From Paragordius varius (Eukaryota > Nematomorpha): DNA of 64,000 bases. The DNA lies in assembly GCA_964247055.1 (NCBI GenBank), contig OZ176052.1, positions 4,712,001 through 4,776,000 on the forward strand, given 5' to 3'. Of the stretch, positions 10,613-23,316 are shown in pieces (position 1 is the first letter of the stretch; every line of letters starts with the position of its first letter). Under the pieces are notes generated by a model. The model had not been told where the DNA came from and did not search any database. It saw only the letters and a program-made list of their open reading frames with translations. Both the position numbers and the translations under genes were made by a program.

Positions 10613-13600
10613 TTAAAAATTGAATTTGTTACACGGGTTATTATTTTCACAATTCGCAAAATAATATAAATTTTCTGGTTTTGGTTCGCTGACAAATCTT
10701 TCCATACCATTGTAATCGTATTCATTAGTGTAGGCTACTGCTTCAACGTGCATTCCAAAATCTAATATATGAATAACACATTGTATATGTATCATATACT
10801 GAGAAGACATTTAGACCAAAATCCATCATTAAGCCTCCAAGTTACCATAAATAAAGCTTTAATAATAAATTTATAGGGTTAAGCATCTTTTTCCTTACCA
10901 ATTTTGCCACAACAAATACAAGATAAGAGGATAAAAAAAGGAACATGTCAAAAGGAAATTTCAAAATTTCTGTTACCTTTTATCCCTTAATCAGACGATA
11001 ATAATTAATTAGATTTAATAAAATGTTTTTTTTGATCTTATAAAGGGCGCATTTCTCTCTCACTCTCTATTATCCCAATATGGCTTTAAATGTTATCTAA
11101 AATCATAACTATAAAGATGATTATCATGGTAATTGAATCGTTTAGGGAAGAATTAATACATCTCAAATATTTTGCTATTCAGCGACATCACATTAGATAT
11201 TTAGCCAATATCTCGCATTATTAATATTAAAAAATGGCTAAAATTGTGTATTTTGTTTCATTTATGTCTATATTTTAATATATACTAGGGTAAACCATTC
11301 AATTAAAGCTGATGAATGTATTTTAATTAATGAAAAAGTACTTATATTCCAATTTTCTAAAATAATGTAAGGTCGATTAGTATAATTTTTAGGCTTGTAA
11401 TAATGAATATATTAAATATTTATATGCCATATATAACTATATAATACTTCTCTTTAATAATTCTATCATAAGGTTAGTTTTTTCCAGCTCAAAAGGTTCA
11501 AATTTGCCATCAGTATATATAATTAGGACATGTTTTGTTGTCACATCATACGAAGGTTTTAGACTAGGCTCTAACAAGGGATTCAATGAAAAGCTTGGCG
11601 CTACATGTTGTGTTTGATAAAGGTTTGGTATGGAGTTGTGGGAATATTGTTTGGGTAAATAGTTGTGTTTTAACGCAAATTGCTTAATGTAAGATGCACC
11701 ATTTGGGATGAAGGTACCCCTGTCATCACTATTATAGACATTATAATTCTTTAAATTATGCATATTATTCGTATTGGTATTTGCTTTCAATAAATATTTA
11801 ATTGGATTCAGGTCATCAAACTGTGAACAGATATCAATGAGTGCTAATGGGAAATGGACAGATTCATAACCTAAATGCACATAATTATAAAGTTTGAAAG
11901 CTTTATGAAAAAATAAAACTCGAATAAAATAATAATGTTTCTATACAGTAAAAGGAAGAGTATAACGCGGCCCTTCAGGACATTCTGTCAGCCCATAAAA
12001 ATTTAATACGAAATTTCGTAATTTGCAATATACAAAATTTTAGTAAAAATTAATTTTCTCTTACAAATTATGGGGTCCATAAAAAATTTAAAATATACCA
12101 AAAAAATACGGAATTTCAATTTGCAATATACAAAATTTTAGTAAAAATTAATTTTCTCTTATAAATTATCTAAATATGTCTTTAAAAATCAATAGTAAAA
12201 TTTTTTAAGGAATTAGATTAAAATCTAATAACATATTTATTTGTCAATATAATTTTTGAGTGCGGCTCGCCAAATTTTTTGAGTCAAAAATATAACCCAT
12301 GTAACCATTTGTGTTGGGCACCTCTGTTTTAGAGAAATATCTAAAACCACAAAATTCTATTTCCATTGGGGTTTTTTAGGAATCAATTTAAAAATATATT
12401 TTTTGATTGTTTTACCTATATAGGCGAAATCCGAATCAATGTAAAAATATCATAAAAATTTAATAAAATTTATAAACAATCTAGAACATTACCACAATGA
12501 TTTGGGCAAAGATTTATATTAGCAGCTCGGTTATTATTGTTTGTGTTAACATGCGTGTTATCGTTAAGGTTGATATTTCCATGATTGTTAGTGGTGGTAG
12601 AACCGAAGATATTAAACTTTGTGGTGAAATTCCGAAAGAAATATTCCAAATTTTGATTCAATAAATCAATGGAGGCTTGAGTTTGAATTGGCAAAATCCA
12701 ATCCATATGCGGATTACCAAACGGTAGTATGCTAATATCTGAACGTTCACCAATGCGAAATGCACAATCAATAACTTCAATCGATTCCTGGTAACATAAA
12801 ATTTTAATAAATTAAATTCTTACGTTCATTAACATAGTATAAACAACTACGTTCATTAAAATAGTATATTTAAACGCAGGTTCGCCATTATAAATTATAT
12901 ACAAACAAAATTTAATACCAATGAGCAAAATTTTTATGAATAAAAATTTAAATTTTGAAATTGTGTCCATTGATTTGAGGAACGTTTTATGCATTAATAT
13001 AGCTTATAAAGTTTATTATAAGGGTAGGATAGATTTAAATATAAATTTAATTATTATATTCCTGTTTTCACCCGCCCATTCGTTATATTATAATTATTTT
13101 GGCATAAGTTACTTTGACTGCCTTCATAAGGCAAGGAAACTTGTGTGATAAATGCGGCCTTAAATCCAACAATAAAATTATATTTAATTTTGGAGATGTA
13201 GGAGTCGGTATATATTGCGTTTTAGGTGGCCGTAATTGGTCCATTATGTTTTGATATTCAAGATTGGGATATTGATTGACGGCAACACCAGGTTTCCCTG
13301 GCAACATACCCTCACCCAAAAAGCTAATCAAATCACCCCGATAATTATCGTTCACATAGTTAATTTGTCGGGAAGCTTTAGTCTCTTTTGATTCAAATGT
13401 TGCTAGGAGAATAGTATAAATTTATATATACCATTTACAATTCAAATTCATCCTAAAAATCAATTAGGTGTTTTCGGGCTAATATAACTCATCATTTATA
13501 AGAAATATATTTTTATGGCATAGTTTATCATTTTTTCAGTATTATATTAATTTTAAACAAAATTTCATTTTTTAAAAATATAAAAAATATAGATAATTTT

Positions 13601-14166
13601 TAATCTTAAAAAACACATAATTTTAGGGTGAATTTGAATTGTTTAAGGGTGAAATGAAAGTTAAGGGTGAATTTGTGTAAATGGTATACTTGGAAATAAA
13701 CTGCGGCTACTTTTAAGAATATGCATATAACAAAATCAATTTTTTTTATCTGATTTGATTTTAATACAAAAAGAAATATAAACCATAGGCAGATGGTATT
13801 GGAGGAGGAGGGACGACATTGCTCCGAGAGTTTACGATATTAGGAGATCCCTGATGACAATAATTAATTTTTTCAAAGTTGTGAGGCACGTTAGGACAAT
13901 CAAAAATGATGCGTCCAATTTTTCTGGACTTACCAACTTTCCCATTACCAACGGCGGATTTAGCTTGGATTTTAGCGGGTTGTGGATTCGTTTTGGATAA
14001 TTTACTAAAGCCTTTACCGCCCAAACCTTTAAGTCGATCCACATAATATAAATATATTGCAAAATGATATGTATAAAAGCTTTATAATTTGGTTACCTGG
14101 AGAAGTTCCATAAACCACGATTCCCGACATAAGGAATATAAATGTAAGTTGTAAGTGATTAATCAT
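10613..14166 (-). CDS. Secreted protein with a divergent von Willebrand factor A domain
   Basis: Six exons join in phase to 489 residues: 14166-14097, 14026-13784, 13402-13113, 12787-12493, 11870-11448 and 10761-10613. Exon 1 encodes a signal peptide (hydrophobic LTFIFLMSGIVVYG). Exon 2 is basic and Gly/Lys-rich, with two Cys and a PPPPIP run. From about residue 176 the pattern is a VWA fold: KLNIILLLD (strand 1), SDISILPFGNPHMDW (strand 3), SVHFPLALIDIC, HVLIIYTDGK (strand 4) and GMHVEAVAY, ending with ENLYYFANCE. The domain carries an Asn/Thr-rich insertion (about 275-300) and another of roughly 80 residues, making it much longer than the usual 180 or so. The metal-binding DxSxS is replaced by DLRPH. 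VWA proteins mediate extracellular adhesion. Intron 2 contains a MITE, and intron 4 a hAT-type MITE. Confidence 0.75.
11946..12326. mobile_element. Degraded hAT-type MITE in VWA intron 4
   Basis: It starts CAGTAAAAGG with an inner GCGGCCC and ends TTTGTGTTGGGCACCTCTG, the degraded form of the common CAGGGGTGTCCAACAC hAT end. A GCGGCTCGCC block lies just inside the right end. The interior is AT-rich and has two imperfect repeats of TACAAAATTTTAGTAAAAAT. Confidence 0.6.
13427..13688. repeat. MITE family 1, copy B, in VWA intron 2
   Basis: TATACCATTTACAATTCAAA at the left and TGTAAATGGTATA at the right, with the family interior between. It lies wholly inside the 381-nt intron (13783-13403); without it the intron would be about 119 nt. 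Confidence 0.88.
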
Positions 14167-14169
14167 TTA

Positions 14170-16000
14170 TAAACTGGAAACTTCAAATTCAAAAAAAAAT
14201 GTTAAATAAAAATTTGGTAAATACAAAGTTTGCAAAACAAGGCTGACTTATATACACTAACTTTCTCAATAGAGTACCGGCTCTCTTTTGTATTATGTAT
14301 ACTTGTAAATTTTCTACTTCAATAAATTAGTGTCACAACATAAGTCTCATTCTCATATCTATGTGAGTTATTTTTCATGTTATATTGCGACGGCTTTTAT
14401 TTCATAAAAGGATATGAACTTATCTTGGATATGACCAATAAAATGCTATTAAATACCAATTTTATTATTATTTCTTTTTATCATATAATCTTATATGATA
14501 TTATTTAACTTTTACGTTGTTACTAGTTTATGATACAGAAAAATTTGATTCAATTCAATGGCAAAGAAATTTTAGGACACAAGGATTTAACAGATTGGGT
14601 ATAAATTATTAGCTAGAAATTTTATATATTTTAACGTATATGTGTTAGATTTTTTGGTATATTTTTATTTTTATAAAATACGCGTCTCAGTCTCGCCGAT
14701 AATTAAAATATGTGGATACTGAATCACTAATTCAGAATATCCCTCTTTCAAAATAATAAATGACTAGTTGACCTTAAATACAACATAATAAGATATCTAA
14801 TAATTAATTGATGTTTTAGAAATTTACTTTGTATTTTTTTTTCTCTACTAAATCATATCATTTCAATCATTACAAAATATATATACCAGAACCACATACC
14901 CTTTAATTACTTACGGAAAAGACTCAACTGGAGCCATTTCAGGTTTTAAGAACTGCAGGTTCTAAAATGATGTCGTTAACGATATCAACTTTTTATCTGG
15001 TCGCTATAAAAAAATTTGGTGTGGAATGATGAAAAAACATTTCGTAAAAACCATCTATAATTGCGATACTAATGAATTAGTTAAAATCAAATTTAAGTCT
15101 GGAGTTCCTTGGCAATCAATCATATTTCCTACAACATATTTAGGAGCGATTATAAAATATCATTTGAGATTGGGGATAATTTTTTTAACAATTTATGGTT
15201 TTAGAAGGATAGTTCTGCGTATTATTTACAGAATATTAAGACATTAGCTTAGAAACCATTTGAGAGCCTTTAATGGTTTTTTATAAATATAAAATCTAGT
15301 TGATTTGTGTGAAAATTTTACAACATATATAACAAACTCCTTCTTGCAAAGTGTTTCCATTGAATATTGATACTTATTTTATGTTATTTATTTTTGTTTC
15401 ATGTTTTGTAGATTAATTCGAACATAAACCTATATTAACGGGTTAGTTAGGCAACGGATTTTCATTGCTACAGTAAAAAATAAATGGGAAATAAAGTATT
15501 TTTAACATAAATTAAAAGAATCTAAGTTTTGGACACTATTTCTTCTATACATTTATAGGAGATATAGATCGCAATAAATTAGTGAATTAAATTTATTCAA
15601 TTAAAAGCATATAAAAAATAACATTTACATATATACATATATTTAAATGTACATACATGTCCCTTTTCGGTACACATATATGAGAGACATATTAACATTG
15701 CAATATGTTCCCCTTCTCGCTATATATCTTATTAGAGAAATGGTAACATTGCATATGTGTTGTGCCTACTTCATTAAATAATTTTTTAGGTATTATATAT
15801 AACTTTTTTTTATAAAAAATTAAGTTCTTATCAATTAATTAAGATGATATTTCAGAAAATTTTAACTGATATCATATAAGACAATAAAAAAATATATTTG
15901 AAATTAACATATAATCGCTTATGTGCGTAATAAAACTTGTATTATACAAATTTAAATATTGATTTGATTTTGCTGACTTTTTTTATAAAAACATTATACA
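14170..16000. other. Intergenic AT-rich stretch
   Basis: No gene is supported. A plus-strand open stretch at 15026-15247 (73 codons, hydrophobic and basic) has no recognisable motif. At about 15660-15760 two imperfect direct repeats of roughly 50 bp share CATTAACATTGCA / GGTAACATTGCATATG. Confidence 0.45.
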
Positions 16001-16162
16001 GTGGCGTATGCAGTAAAAGATTGTTAGTGCAAAATAATCTTAATGAACACAAAACAGGGGGACAATTTTTATATATTAAAGTCCTATTTATATACATATC
16101 CATAATATCCCCCTATTAAGATTATTTTGCACTAACAATCTTTTACTGCATACGCTACTGTA
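15998..16162. mobile_element. Compact hairpin MITE with 48-bp arms
   Basis: The left arm (15998-16045) and right arm (16115-16162) are reverse complements over 48 bp with one mismatch. The ends read TA-CAGTGGCGTATGCAG and CTGCATACGCTACTG-TA. The 69-bp loop is AT-rich with a GGGGG run. CAGT-type ends flanked by TA suggest a Tc1/mariner-type MITE. The near-perfect arms argue for recent origin. Confidence 0.85.
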
Positions 16163-16455
16163 ATTCACCTAAAATTAGTTAAACTGAGAAATATCACGTA
16201 AAATAATATCATTTATTTATTTATAATTATTTTATGGTTCAAGTGGTAATTTATTTAAGCAAATATTTTTGACAATTTTTTTGGTGTGCTAATAATATTT
16301 AAAAAATGAATGTGTTTTTTTCGAGGGCTATGAACCTTATAATCGCAAATATTCCACAGTTATTGACACATATGCACATATTTATACTCTAAATCGGCAC
16401 ATTGAATTTTTTGCAGATTGCATTTAAATCTAGCTTAAAACTCGTTTTGCACCAT

Positions 16456-17479
16456 TTAGTTTAAAAAATTAATAATTTTATTAACAACATTTATTTTGAT
16501 AACCAATAATTTTTGACGAATTTGGTTTAGCCTCATGACAGGCAACACGTCGTCCATATGAGGATTGGTTAAGCGATTTCTGTATGTATTCTTGACATAC
16601 TTTATTAATGAATATGCCGCACGTGTAAGTTGTAACTTGAGCAAATTGGAAACATTTTTAAAATCTAAGATTTTTTAATGATATGCATCTGATCAAAACG
16701 AAATGCTCAAATTGCTTAATAATAGATATATTCATGAGCCATGGATATTAGTTTTAATTTAATATTTCTTTATTTTTAAAATCTGAATTTCATCTCATTA
16801 GTTAAAATTTTAAATGATTGCCTATTATTATAATCCCCCTATAAATTCCATATTTTCTTCATAAATCGTTATAAGTGTTGAAAAATATCTGGGAGAAAGC
16901 TATGGACATAATAGATTATTCTTTTTAGTATAATTCCTAAATTTATATTTTTCGTTTCTTTCCTCATGATTTTCTGGTGATGGATTGTAAATGTCTTTCA
17001 ATATTGTATTTTTTAAGAATTATGTTGTCCTTACATATGTGGCAGGTAACAACATTTTTATTTAAAATGACAAAGAATTTTTCCTCCATTCTTTTTTAAA
17101 GAAGCGATTTTCATCGGATAATTTACGTTTTTTAGCATTAGATGTCATCCTTTGAATTTATGTTTAATTATTATGTAAATTTTTTCAAAAAAATAGGAAT
17201 ATAATTTGAATTATGCAATAAAAAAACAGAATAAAAATAATGATGTTGATTTGTAAAATATGAGTTATATAAAATGATGCAGATAGCAATGAAAGGATGT
17301 TTATGCAAGTTGGGTGAAAGGTTTGCTTAAATACAAAAAAGGAATGCCATTTAAAATAGAAGAGAAAATAGAATAGAGAAACAGAAACAACGTGTGCCAA
17401 AATTTTGAAATTATTTTATAAGGCAGGGAAATTTTTCTACATTTCAAATTGGGTAAAAGCCGCGGTTTGAGTACCACTG
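16456..17479 (-). mobile_element. Decayed hAT transposon, C-terminal transposase remnant
   Basis: Minus-strand codons at 16644-16456 read KNTYRNRLTNPHMDDVLP, matching the conserved hAT C-terminal block (KxxxRxRLTxxHLDDxL). To the right, a hAT-like end is visible as GCGGTTTGAGTACCACTG, finishing at 17479. The frame is broken in many places between these marks and the left end is not identifiable. An old relic. Confidence 0.6.
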
Positions 17480-17882
17480 ATATAAACTACTATAAATTGA
17501 AAAATATTATTGATATCAAATTTTAGTTTTTCAGGTGTAAAATCCAGAATTATTATAATACCTCTTTAAAATGGTCTAGTTTACTTAAAAGAACGTACGG
17601 GATGGCGCGATAAATTAAATTATATGATTGATTATGACATCAATAACTAATTTTGAATAAATGCATACTTGCTTTAATTTTTATTAAAATATTCTGTTGG
17701 AGCGTACATATTTTATGACATTTTGCAAGGTGAACGGGGCACAAAAACATTCTCCATATAACGATGATGCTTAACATTTTTATTACCTGAGATCTTTGAA
17801 TATAGAAATGTATCATCAATGGATTAACAAAAATTAGTAGGATCATACTGATAAGGTGATTTTTACTGTGTTTTTATACTAT

Positions 17883-18007
17883 ACCATTTTTCAGTCTAAC
17901 CCTTTTCAACCAACCGCAACACTTTTTCAACCAAATGGAACATTTTTATTGCGTTTGCTTGAAAGTGTTGCATTTGGTTGAAAGGATGTTGCTTTTGACT
18001 GAATGGT
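17883..18007. repeat. Imperfect palindrome, MITE-like
   Basis: ACCATTTTTCAGTC at the left mirrors GACTGAATGGT at the right, and inner TTTTCAACCAAATG mirrors CATTTGGTTGAAAG. The whole folds as one long imperfect hairpin of about 125 bp. No second copy was noticed. Confidence 0.6.
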
Positions 18008-18968
18008 TTACATATAGCCAACCTAAAAAATTACCATAAAATACCATTTGGCTCAAAATAAATTTTTACGCAAATCACTTTTTTGATGACAATCTAGCAA
18101 TTATTAATATATATTTCGCAGTCTCGGCAATGGATTTTTAATAGCCCTTTTTGGGGGGAGCTAAAATTTGAAATTTTAGCAACATTTAAAAAAATTCAAA
18201 ATATATATGTAAATAATATGTTTTTGAATGAACCAATTTAGCTAATAATAAAAAATAAATTTAGCATATGCGCATAATATCACTTGTAAGATCCATGAAA
18301 AATCACCGTAAGAGGATCCTAATGCATTTTTCGATTATACATATGTTTCATCATCATATTTTTCCGTATATATATATATATATAATAAGTTATTAGCGGT
18401 GCATTGTCGAACGTCGCTTAAACATAATTAACACTATCTGAATTAATATTTCTGATCAAATAAAAACAAAAAAACTGTTATTAGTAGTCCAGGTGAATGA
18501 TTTTTTATTGGAATCCAGTTTCACACAAGATAATGATTTTATTTTTAAAAAAATAGTATACCTGGTTTAGTCCCAAATTATTAATGAAATAAAATCGCAG
18601 CAAAAAGTATGTAGTCATTTAGTTTATCTGACATTAAACGACAAACACATTGGATCCGCCAATAAGTAGCTAGGTAGATTAAATAGTAATCATGTCAAAT
18701 TTTAAGCCTAAAAAAGGGAACATGGCACATATTCCTTTTTATTCCATCAGATATTGTTGAAAGTAATCGTTTAGTTAAATATGGTGAATATACTTCTTCG
18801 ATTAAATTAAAAATTAGGTTGTGATTTGAAGTTTAAGAGAATATGTACTCAGGTTGACCACACATTGAAAAGATGAATAGTTCCAGAGTTATTGGTGATA
18901 ATCTCACTAAATCTGAATGGTAAGGGCAAAAACATTGCATGTATCACAAAAGGCAATCAGACGTCTAT

Positions 18969-19538
18969 CTATGAGCCATGTGAAAACCAATAAACTTGAT
19001 GAATCGGACACCCAATAAGAATGATTTCCATGAAATCAAGAAGACTTGTGAAATCCTGCTTCAATCTCAGAAAAAAATTTACATCCAATAATGACGGGTA
19101 ATGAGTATTGGCTTTATTGCATAAAGCCAAAAGAAAAGCTTCACCTTGCCTAGCCGGTCTCTCAACACTAAGGCCAAATCTGAGCAAGAAAACTATTCCC
19201 TGTGTCTGGTGAGAGCATAGCGGTATTGTGTATTGTAAACTTTTGAAGTGAGGAGAAACCGTTAATAAAGCTATCGCCAACAAAAAATTAGTTTAAACCA
19301 TGGATTGATTTAAAAATGACCGGAAACATGGCAAAATTCTGATAATATGCTTCATCTCACACAGAACAATGAAGAACACCTTAAAATTGTTTCGATGAGA
19401 ATTTTTCCACGTCCGCCTCACTCTCCTAGATTGACGCCATCTAACTATTAGCTTTTGTAATGGCACACGCTCGCCTAGTAGCACTTCAAAAATTTTTATT
19501 ATGTAGGAGAACGATGAATGGTTTGCCGCAAAAGACAA
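18969..19538 (-). other. Unidentified open stretch, GC-richer than its surroundings
   Basis: About 190 codons on the minus strand stay largely open in one frame, with a base composition clearly higher in G+C than the flanks. The peptide has a basic Trp/Arg-rich part (VRWRQSRRVRRTWKN) followed by a more hydrophobic part (SVERPARQGEAFLLALC). I recognise no domain. It may be a remnant of a mobile element or a host gene fragment. Confidence 0.3.
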
Positions 19539-20744
19539 TCAGTTTATCTGACATGGCTTTCATACTTGAGAAATTGGCGAAATGTCTGCAGCCGTTGGAA
19601 ATTTTTTAAATAAAGTAAATGATTTATAAAATTATCTGTTTACCAATAAACCGCTGATGACACATGAACACACCTAGTTAAAATCTTTAAGGGCGGTCAA
19701 GTCAGACTGAGTGGTAAATAATCTGACCGAGTCATCTCCCATAATATTATAAAATTCCACTTTTGAATTCGAAAGAGGTTACTTTTTTCCGGGAAAGTTT
19801 CGAATCCCATATCTTTTCATATAACGCGGAGCTATATAATGGGAGATTTCACAAAATACTCAGTTCCTTGTACAAAAAAATAAAATCCATAATGTTTTTT
19901 GGGGTGGCTTATCGCAGCTCTATTTAACATTTGGTATATTAGACCAAATTTAAAAATGAGCTTTGTTTAACTTTTAAGGGGTACGGTTCATAAATTATGA
20001 TAAAAAATTCAACATTAAACTTTTTCGTTTTAAATATTATTGATCGCTAATAATTCAACAGGCAATAATATGGTTAGAAGGAAATCAACTTTAGAAATAA
20101 ATACTGTTGATTTTCAAATCGGCTGTGTCAATTATGTTTTTTCTGTTAATTTGAAATAGATTAAAATTTTAAAAAATAAAAATTTCTAATACGGGAGAAC
20201 AGTGTAAGATAAATAAGGTTTTACCAAAACAGTTTTTAAATTATAGATAATAAACCATGGGATTTAAAATTACTACAAAATTTAATCGTGAAACAAAAAA
20301 TAATAAATATATCAAAAAGTCCTTGCAGGATCATAACACAAATTTTTTTAAAAAGTTCTCAGTCACCCTCGACTAATTTAGAAATGAATCAATGATTTTC
20401 ACTATTGGGCCCCAGAAAATTGCTCCACTTTATGCATATGAGTATGTGTTAAAAAGCTATTCAATAGTCAGAATGTTTCATGGTTCTTGAAACAAGAAAG
20501 TTATATATGACTCTTATTTTTGAGTGATCAAATGTTTTAGAGTCTAAAACAGGGGTGTCCAACACAAATGGTTTTTCAGCTGCCTTAGACACAAAAGAAC
20601 GCTGGGCCCTTTTAAATATATGGGATTAAATAAATATTTTATGGGATTACAAACACACAAAACATTAAGAAACAAAACACAATATAACAATCTAGTTCGT
20701 TACCATTTTTATACACTTTGCGTCGAAAATCGGGGGATATAAAA

Positions 20745-21060
20745 AAATATTTTGATGAAATATATATTTTGATAGCGAAATATATCATCATGGTGCTTTT
20801 GGTTTTGGCCCTTAGGAGAGATATAAAAGGTTTTTATCACTTTTGTAGTCACTCCTCCATTTCAGAAAATAGCAAAATGCGCACACATTTTTTATATTTT
20901 TTTATTTGATAAAAACTTAATGCTTCATTCCAAAAGATAAAACGAAAATATATGATAAACCACATATATAAATATTACAATATTATTAAAAAAATTAATT
21001 TTTGTACGTGGCCTCCAAAAGGCCAAAATTTTTTCGCTCTTTTAAAATGGGTTGGTTTTC
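20745..21060 (+). repeat. Interspersed repeat family 4, copy
   Basis: It shares the block ATCATGGTGCTTTTGGTTTT, the CACTTTTGTA segment and the CCAAAAGGCCAAAATTTTTT segment with about 36430-36790 (same orientation) and, in reverse, with about 31020-31290, 39370-39760 and 56460-56790. Ends are not clear, so boundaries are approximate. Confidence 0.6.
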
Positions 21061-21237
21061 TCTAAATAAACGAATGCCGATATTGTGCGATAATAAGGTT
21101 AAGTATAAGGTAAATTTTGGTATCAACTAAATTTTTTAAAATGCATACTTTTTATAAAAATTTAATTTTAAATAAATTTGGTTGAAGAGTACTTCATACT
21201 GTTTTGAGATATCGTGGAAACATTTTATAAACGCTTT

Positions 21238-21757
21238 ACACTTTATTAACTTTTGGGGTTGTTTCACATCCCAAAGCGATTTAAAGCACGAATATCTTAA
21301 AAAGTATTTAATGTATTAAGCCGAATTATGTGCTTTCTTTAGTTTAAGCGCATTAAAAAATTTTAAAAATGTATTGTAAAAAAATTCTCATCTCAAACTT
21401 TTGCCGCCATATTCGCTGCTATTTTTTTTAAATCGCTAATGCAACAGCCAAATAAATGTATATTATGGTCAGAAAATATAAATTAACTTTAATAAGATTT
21501 CAGGCTACATTTACCAGCAAAAACTTGTTATTTTGATTTCAATATCAGCTGTTTGATTCAATCGTATTTTGGACCTGTCTCATAGACTCTAGAAGTCACA
21601 AACTGTTAAAAATATTTATATCCGCTACATAAGTGATAACAATTAAATCATAAATAGCTTTTAAAACTGTAGTTTATTTACAATGGGCTGTGGGAGATAA
21701 AACTGCCCCAAAAGGTACACTAGGATAAAAAAGTGGAAAGGTAATGAAGTGTTAAAA
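21238..21757. repeat. TTAA-type MITE family 3, copy
   Basis: The left end is TTACACTTTATTAACTTTTG and the right end AAAGGTAATGAAGTGTTAA. The interior carries the family block AAATTCTCATCTCAAACTTT and TATTATGGTC. Confidence 0.7.
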
Positions 21758-21873
21758 TATTATAAAAAAATTTTTTATAATTCGATAATGCTGAATATTT
21801 CTCATCGCTTTCGAGTTATTATTAAAAGGTTCGTGTGCATTTATATTTTAGTGGATTTAAAAAAAACATATAA

Positions 21874-22463
21874 TTAACACTTGGATACAACACACTCATT
21901 TTAGTCCTTCGATTCAAATTGGGGTAGTTGGATACCCCAGGCCTGTTTAAAATCAAATACTTATAAAAGTATGGAAGCAATCGAAACCATGGCAAAATTT
22001 TGCACTTACATAACATTAATAACCCGAAATATATAAAAAATTTTATTCAAAAATACTTGATATTACATATTTTGAGCTAAAACTGAAAGGTAAAAATTTA
22101 GTCAACGTGACATGTGTCAAATTGTAAAATTAAAAAATAATACAAAATAAACCGCTTTTTCTATTTCTATCAATGTTAAGTGTAATTTATATAAAAAATA
22201 AGCTTTAGTTTTACCCTTAAAATTAAATGAAGACGATATTTTGAAAAATTTTTGTGAAATAAAAATGGCGTCGAAGTAGTTTGAGATGGAACTTTTTTTT
22301 CAAAACAAAATTTTATCTAGATATATTGGCATATTTATATAATATTTATCAGGATAGAAGCATAAATTTAAATTGGGACCGTTTCCTTAAGTAGTTTTTA
22401 AAAAATTTTAATTTAAATTCAGTCTGGGGTATTTAGATACCCCAATTTGAATCGAAGTGTTAA
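21874..22463. repeat. TTAA-flanked MITE family 2, complete solitary copy
   Basis: The element runs from TTAACACTTGGATACAACAC to ATTTGAATCGAAGTGTTAA, with TTAA at both outer edges. The two ends differ: the left has the GGATACAACACA type and the right the form with a GGGGTATTTAGATACCCC palindrome. About 582 bp between the TTAA sites. It is the reference used to read the nested array at 54.2-56.4 kb. Confidence 0.85.
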
Positions 22464-22956
22464 TATAATTATGATGTTCAGCATCATCGAATGATGTAGA
22501 AGTGTTTACATAATATCTTAAAACAGTTTTTACTCTTTCCATCATGCCACAAAATAATTCAAGGATGCTTCAAAAAATTGTGCGAAAAATTAATAATTTT
22601 TGAAATTTCTTTAGTTGATATCAAAGTTTAACATATATTTAGCAATTTATCAAATCATTTTTTTATTTTAAAAAACGAGCCTATTATAAAAGAGTAATTT
22701 GGGACTCGGATTTCACATCTAAATAAATTTTTGAAAAATTTATTTTCCTCTCAGAATATATATTTTATAAGGATATTTTATTTGTAGATCATGGTTTTAT
22801 ATATACCTGTTAAATATAAATTTTACTAACATTTTTTCAGCATATTTTTGCAAATTAAAAATAAAATACTGTTGGATACTCCTGGTTTAAAATTAACTGG
22901 TATTTCCAATTAAACAAAGCCCTGATTACATAAAACAATAGATTAATAATGTATAT

Positions 22957-23159
22957 CAGTGCTCCTAAAACCGCGGCCCGGCCGCATGCGTCCCTAAAAG
23001 TGCTTTTTCTGGCCCTGATTTAATTAAACTTTTTATACTTATTTTAAATATAAAAATCTGCAAATGTGTCAGAAGCTATGAAAATTTGTCGGTTTTATAT
23101 GGTTGTCCAGCTCTTGAGACAAATAATATGTCCTTTATAATTTTTGATGAGTGCCACTG
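22957..23159. mobile_element. Small hAT-type MITE
   Basis: The ends are CAGTGCTCCTAAAACCGCGG and GATGAGTGCCACTG. The GCGGCCCGGCCGCATGCG block after the left end is typical of hAT end sequences. Flanking 8-mers are AT-rich and not identical. Confidence 0.65.
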
Positions 23160-23316
23160 ATATATCTTTTAGTACACTTCTTACAAGCGAGTGTATCATA
23201 TGATAAAAATGATCTCATAGATGGATGGGATCAGATCGGAGGATCCAGGCTATGTGCAAGAAAATCAAATTTTTAATAACATTTCAAAAGAGGTTTAATA
23301 TTTACAATATTTTAAG

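Larger units (their letters stand above)
18010..23316. other. Gene-poor repeat-rich stretch
   Basis: No host gene could be built here. It includes an unidentified GC-richer open patch (18969-19538), a hAT left end at 20550 (CAGGGGTGTCCAACACAAAT), a family-4 repeat (about 20745-21060), a family-3 TTAA MITE (21238-21757), a complete family-2 TTAA MITE (21874-22463) and a small hAT-type MITE (22957-23159). The first exon of the LRRFIP-like gene should also lie in this stretch, but I did not find it. Confidence 0.5.
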
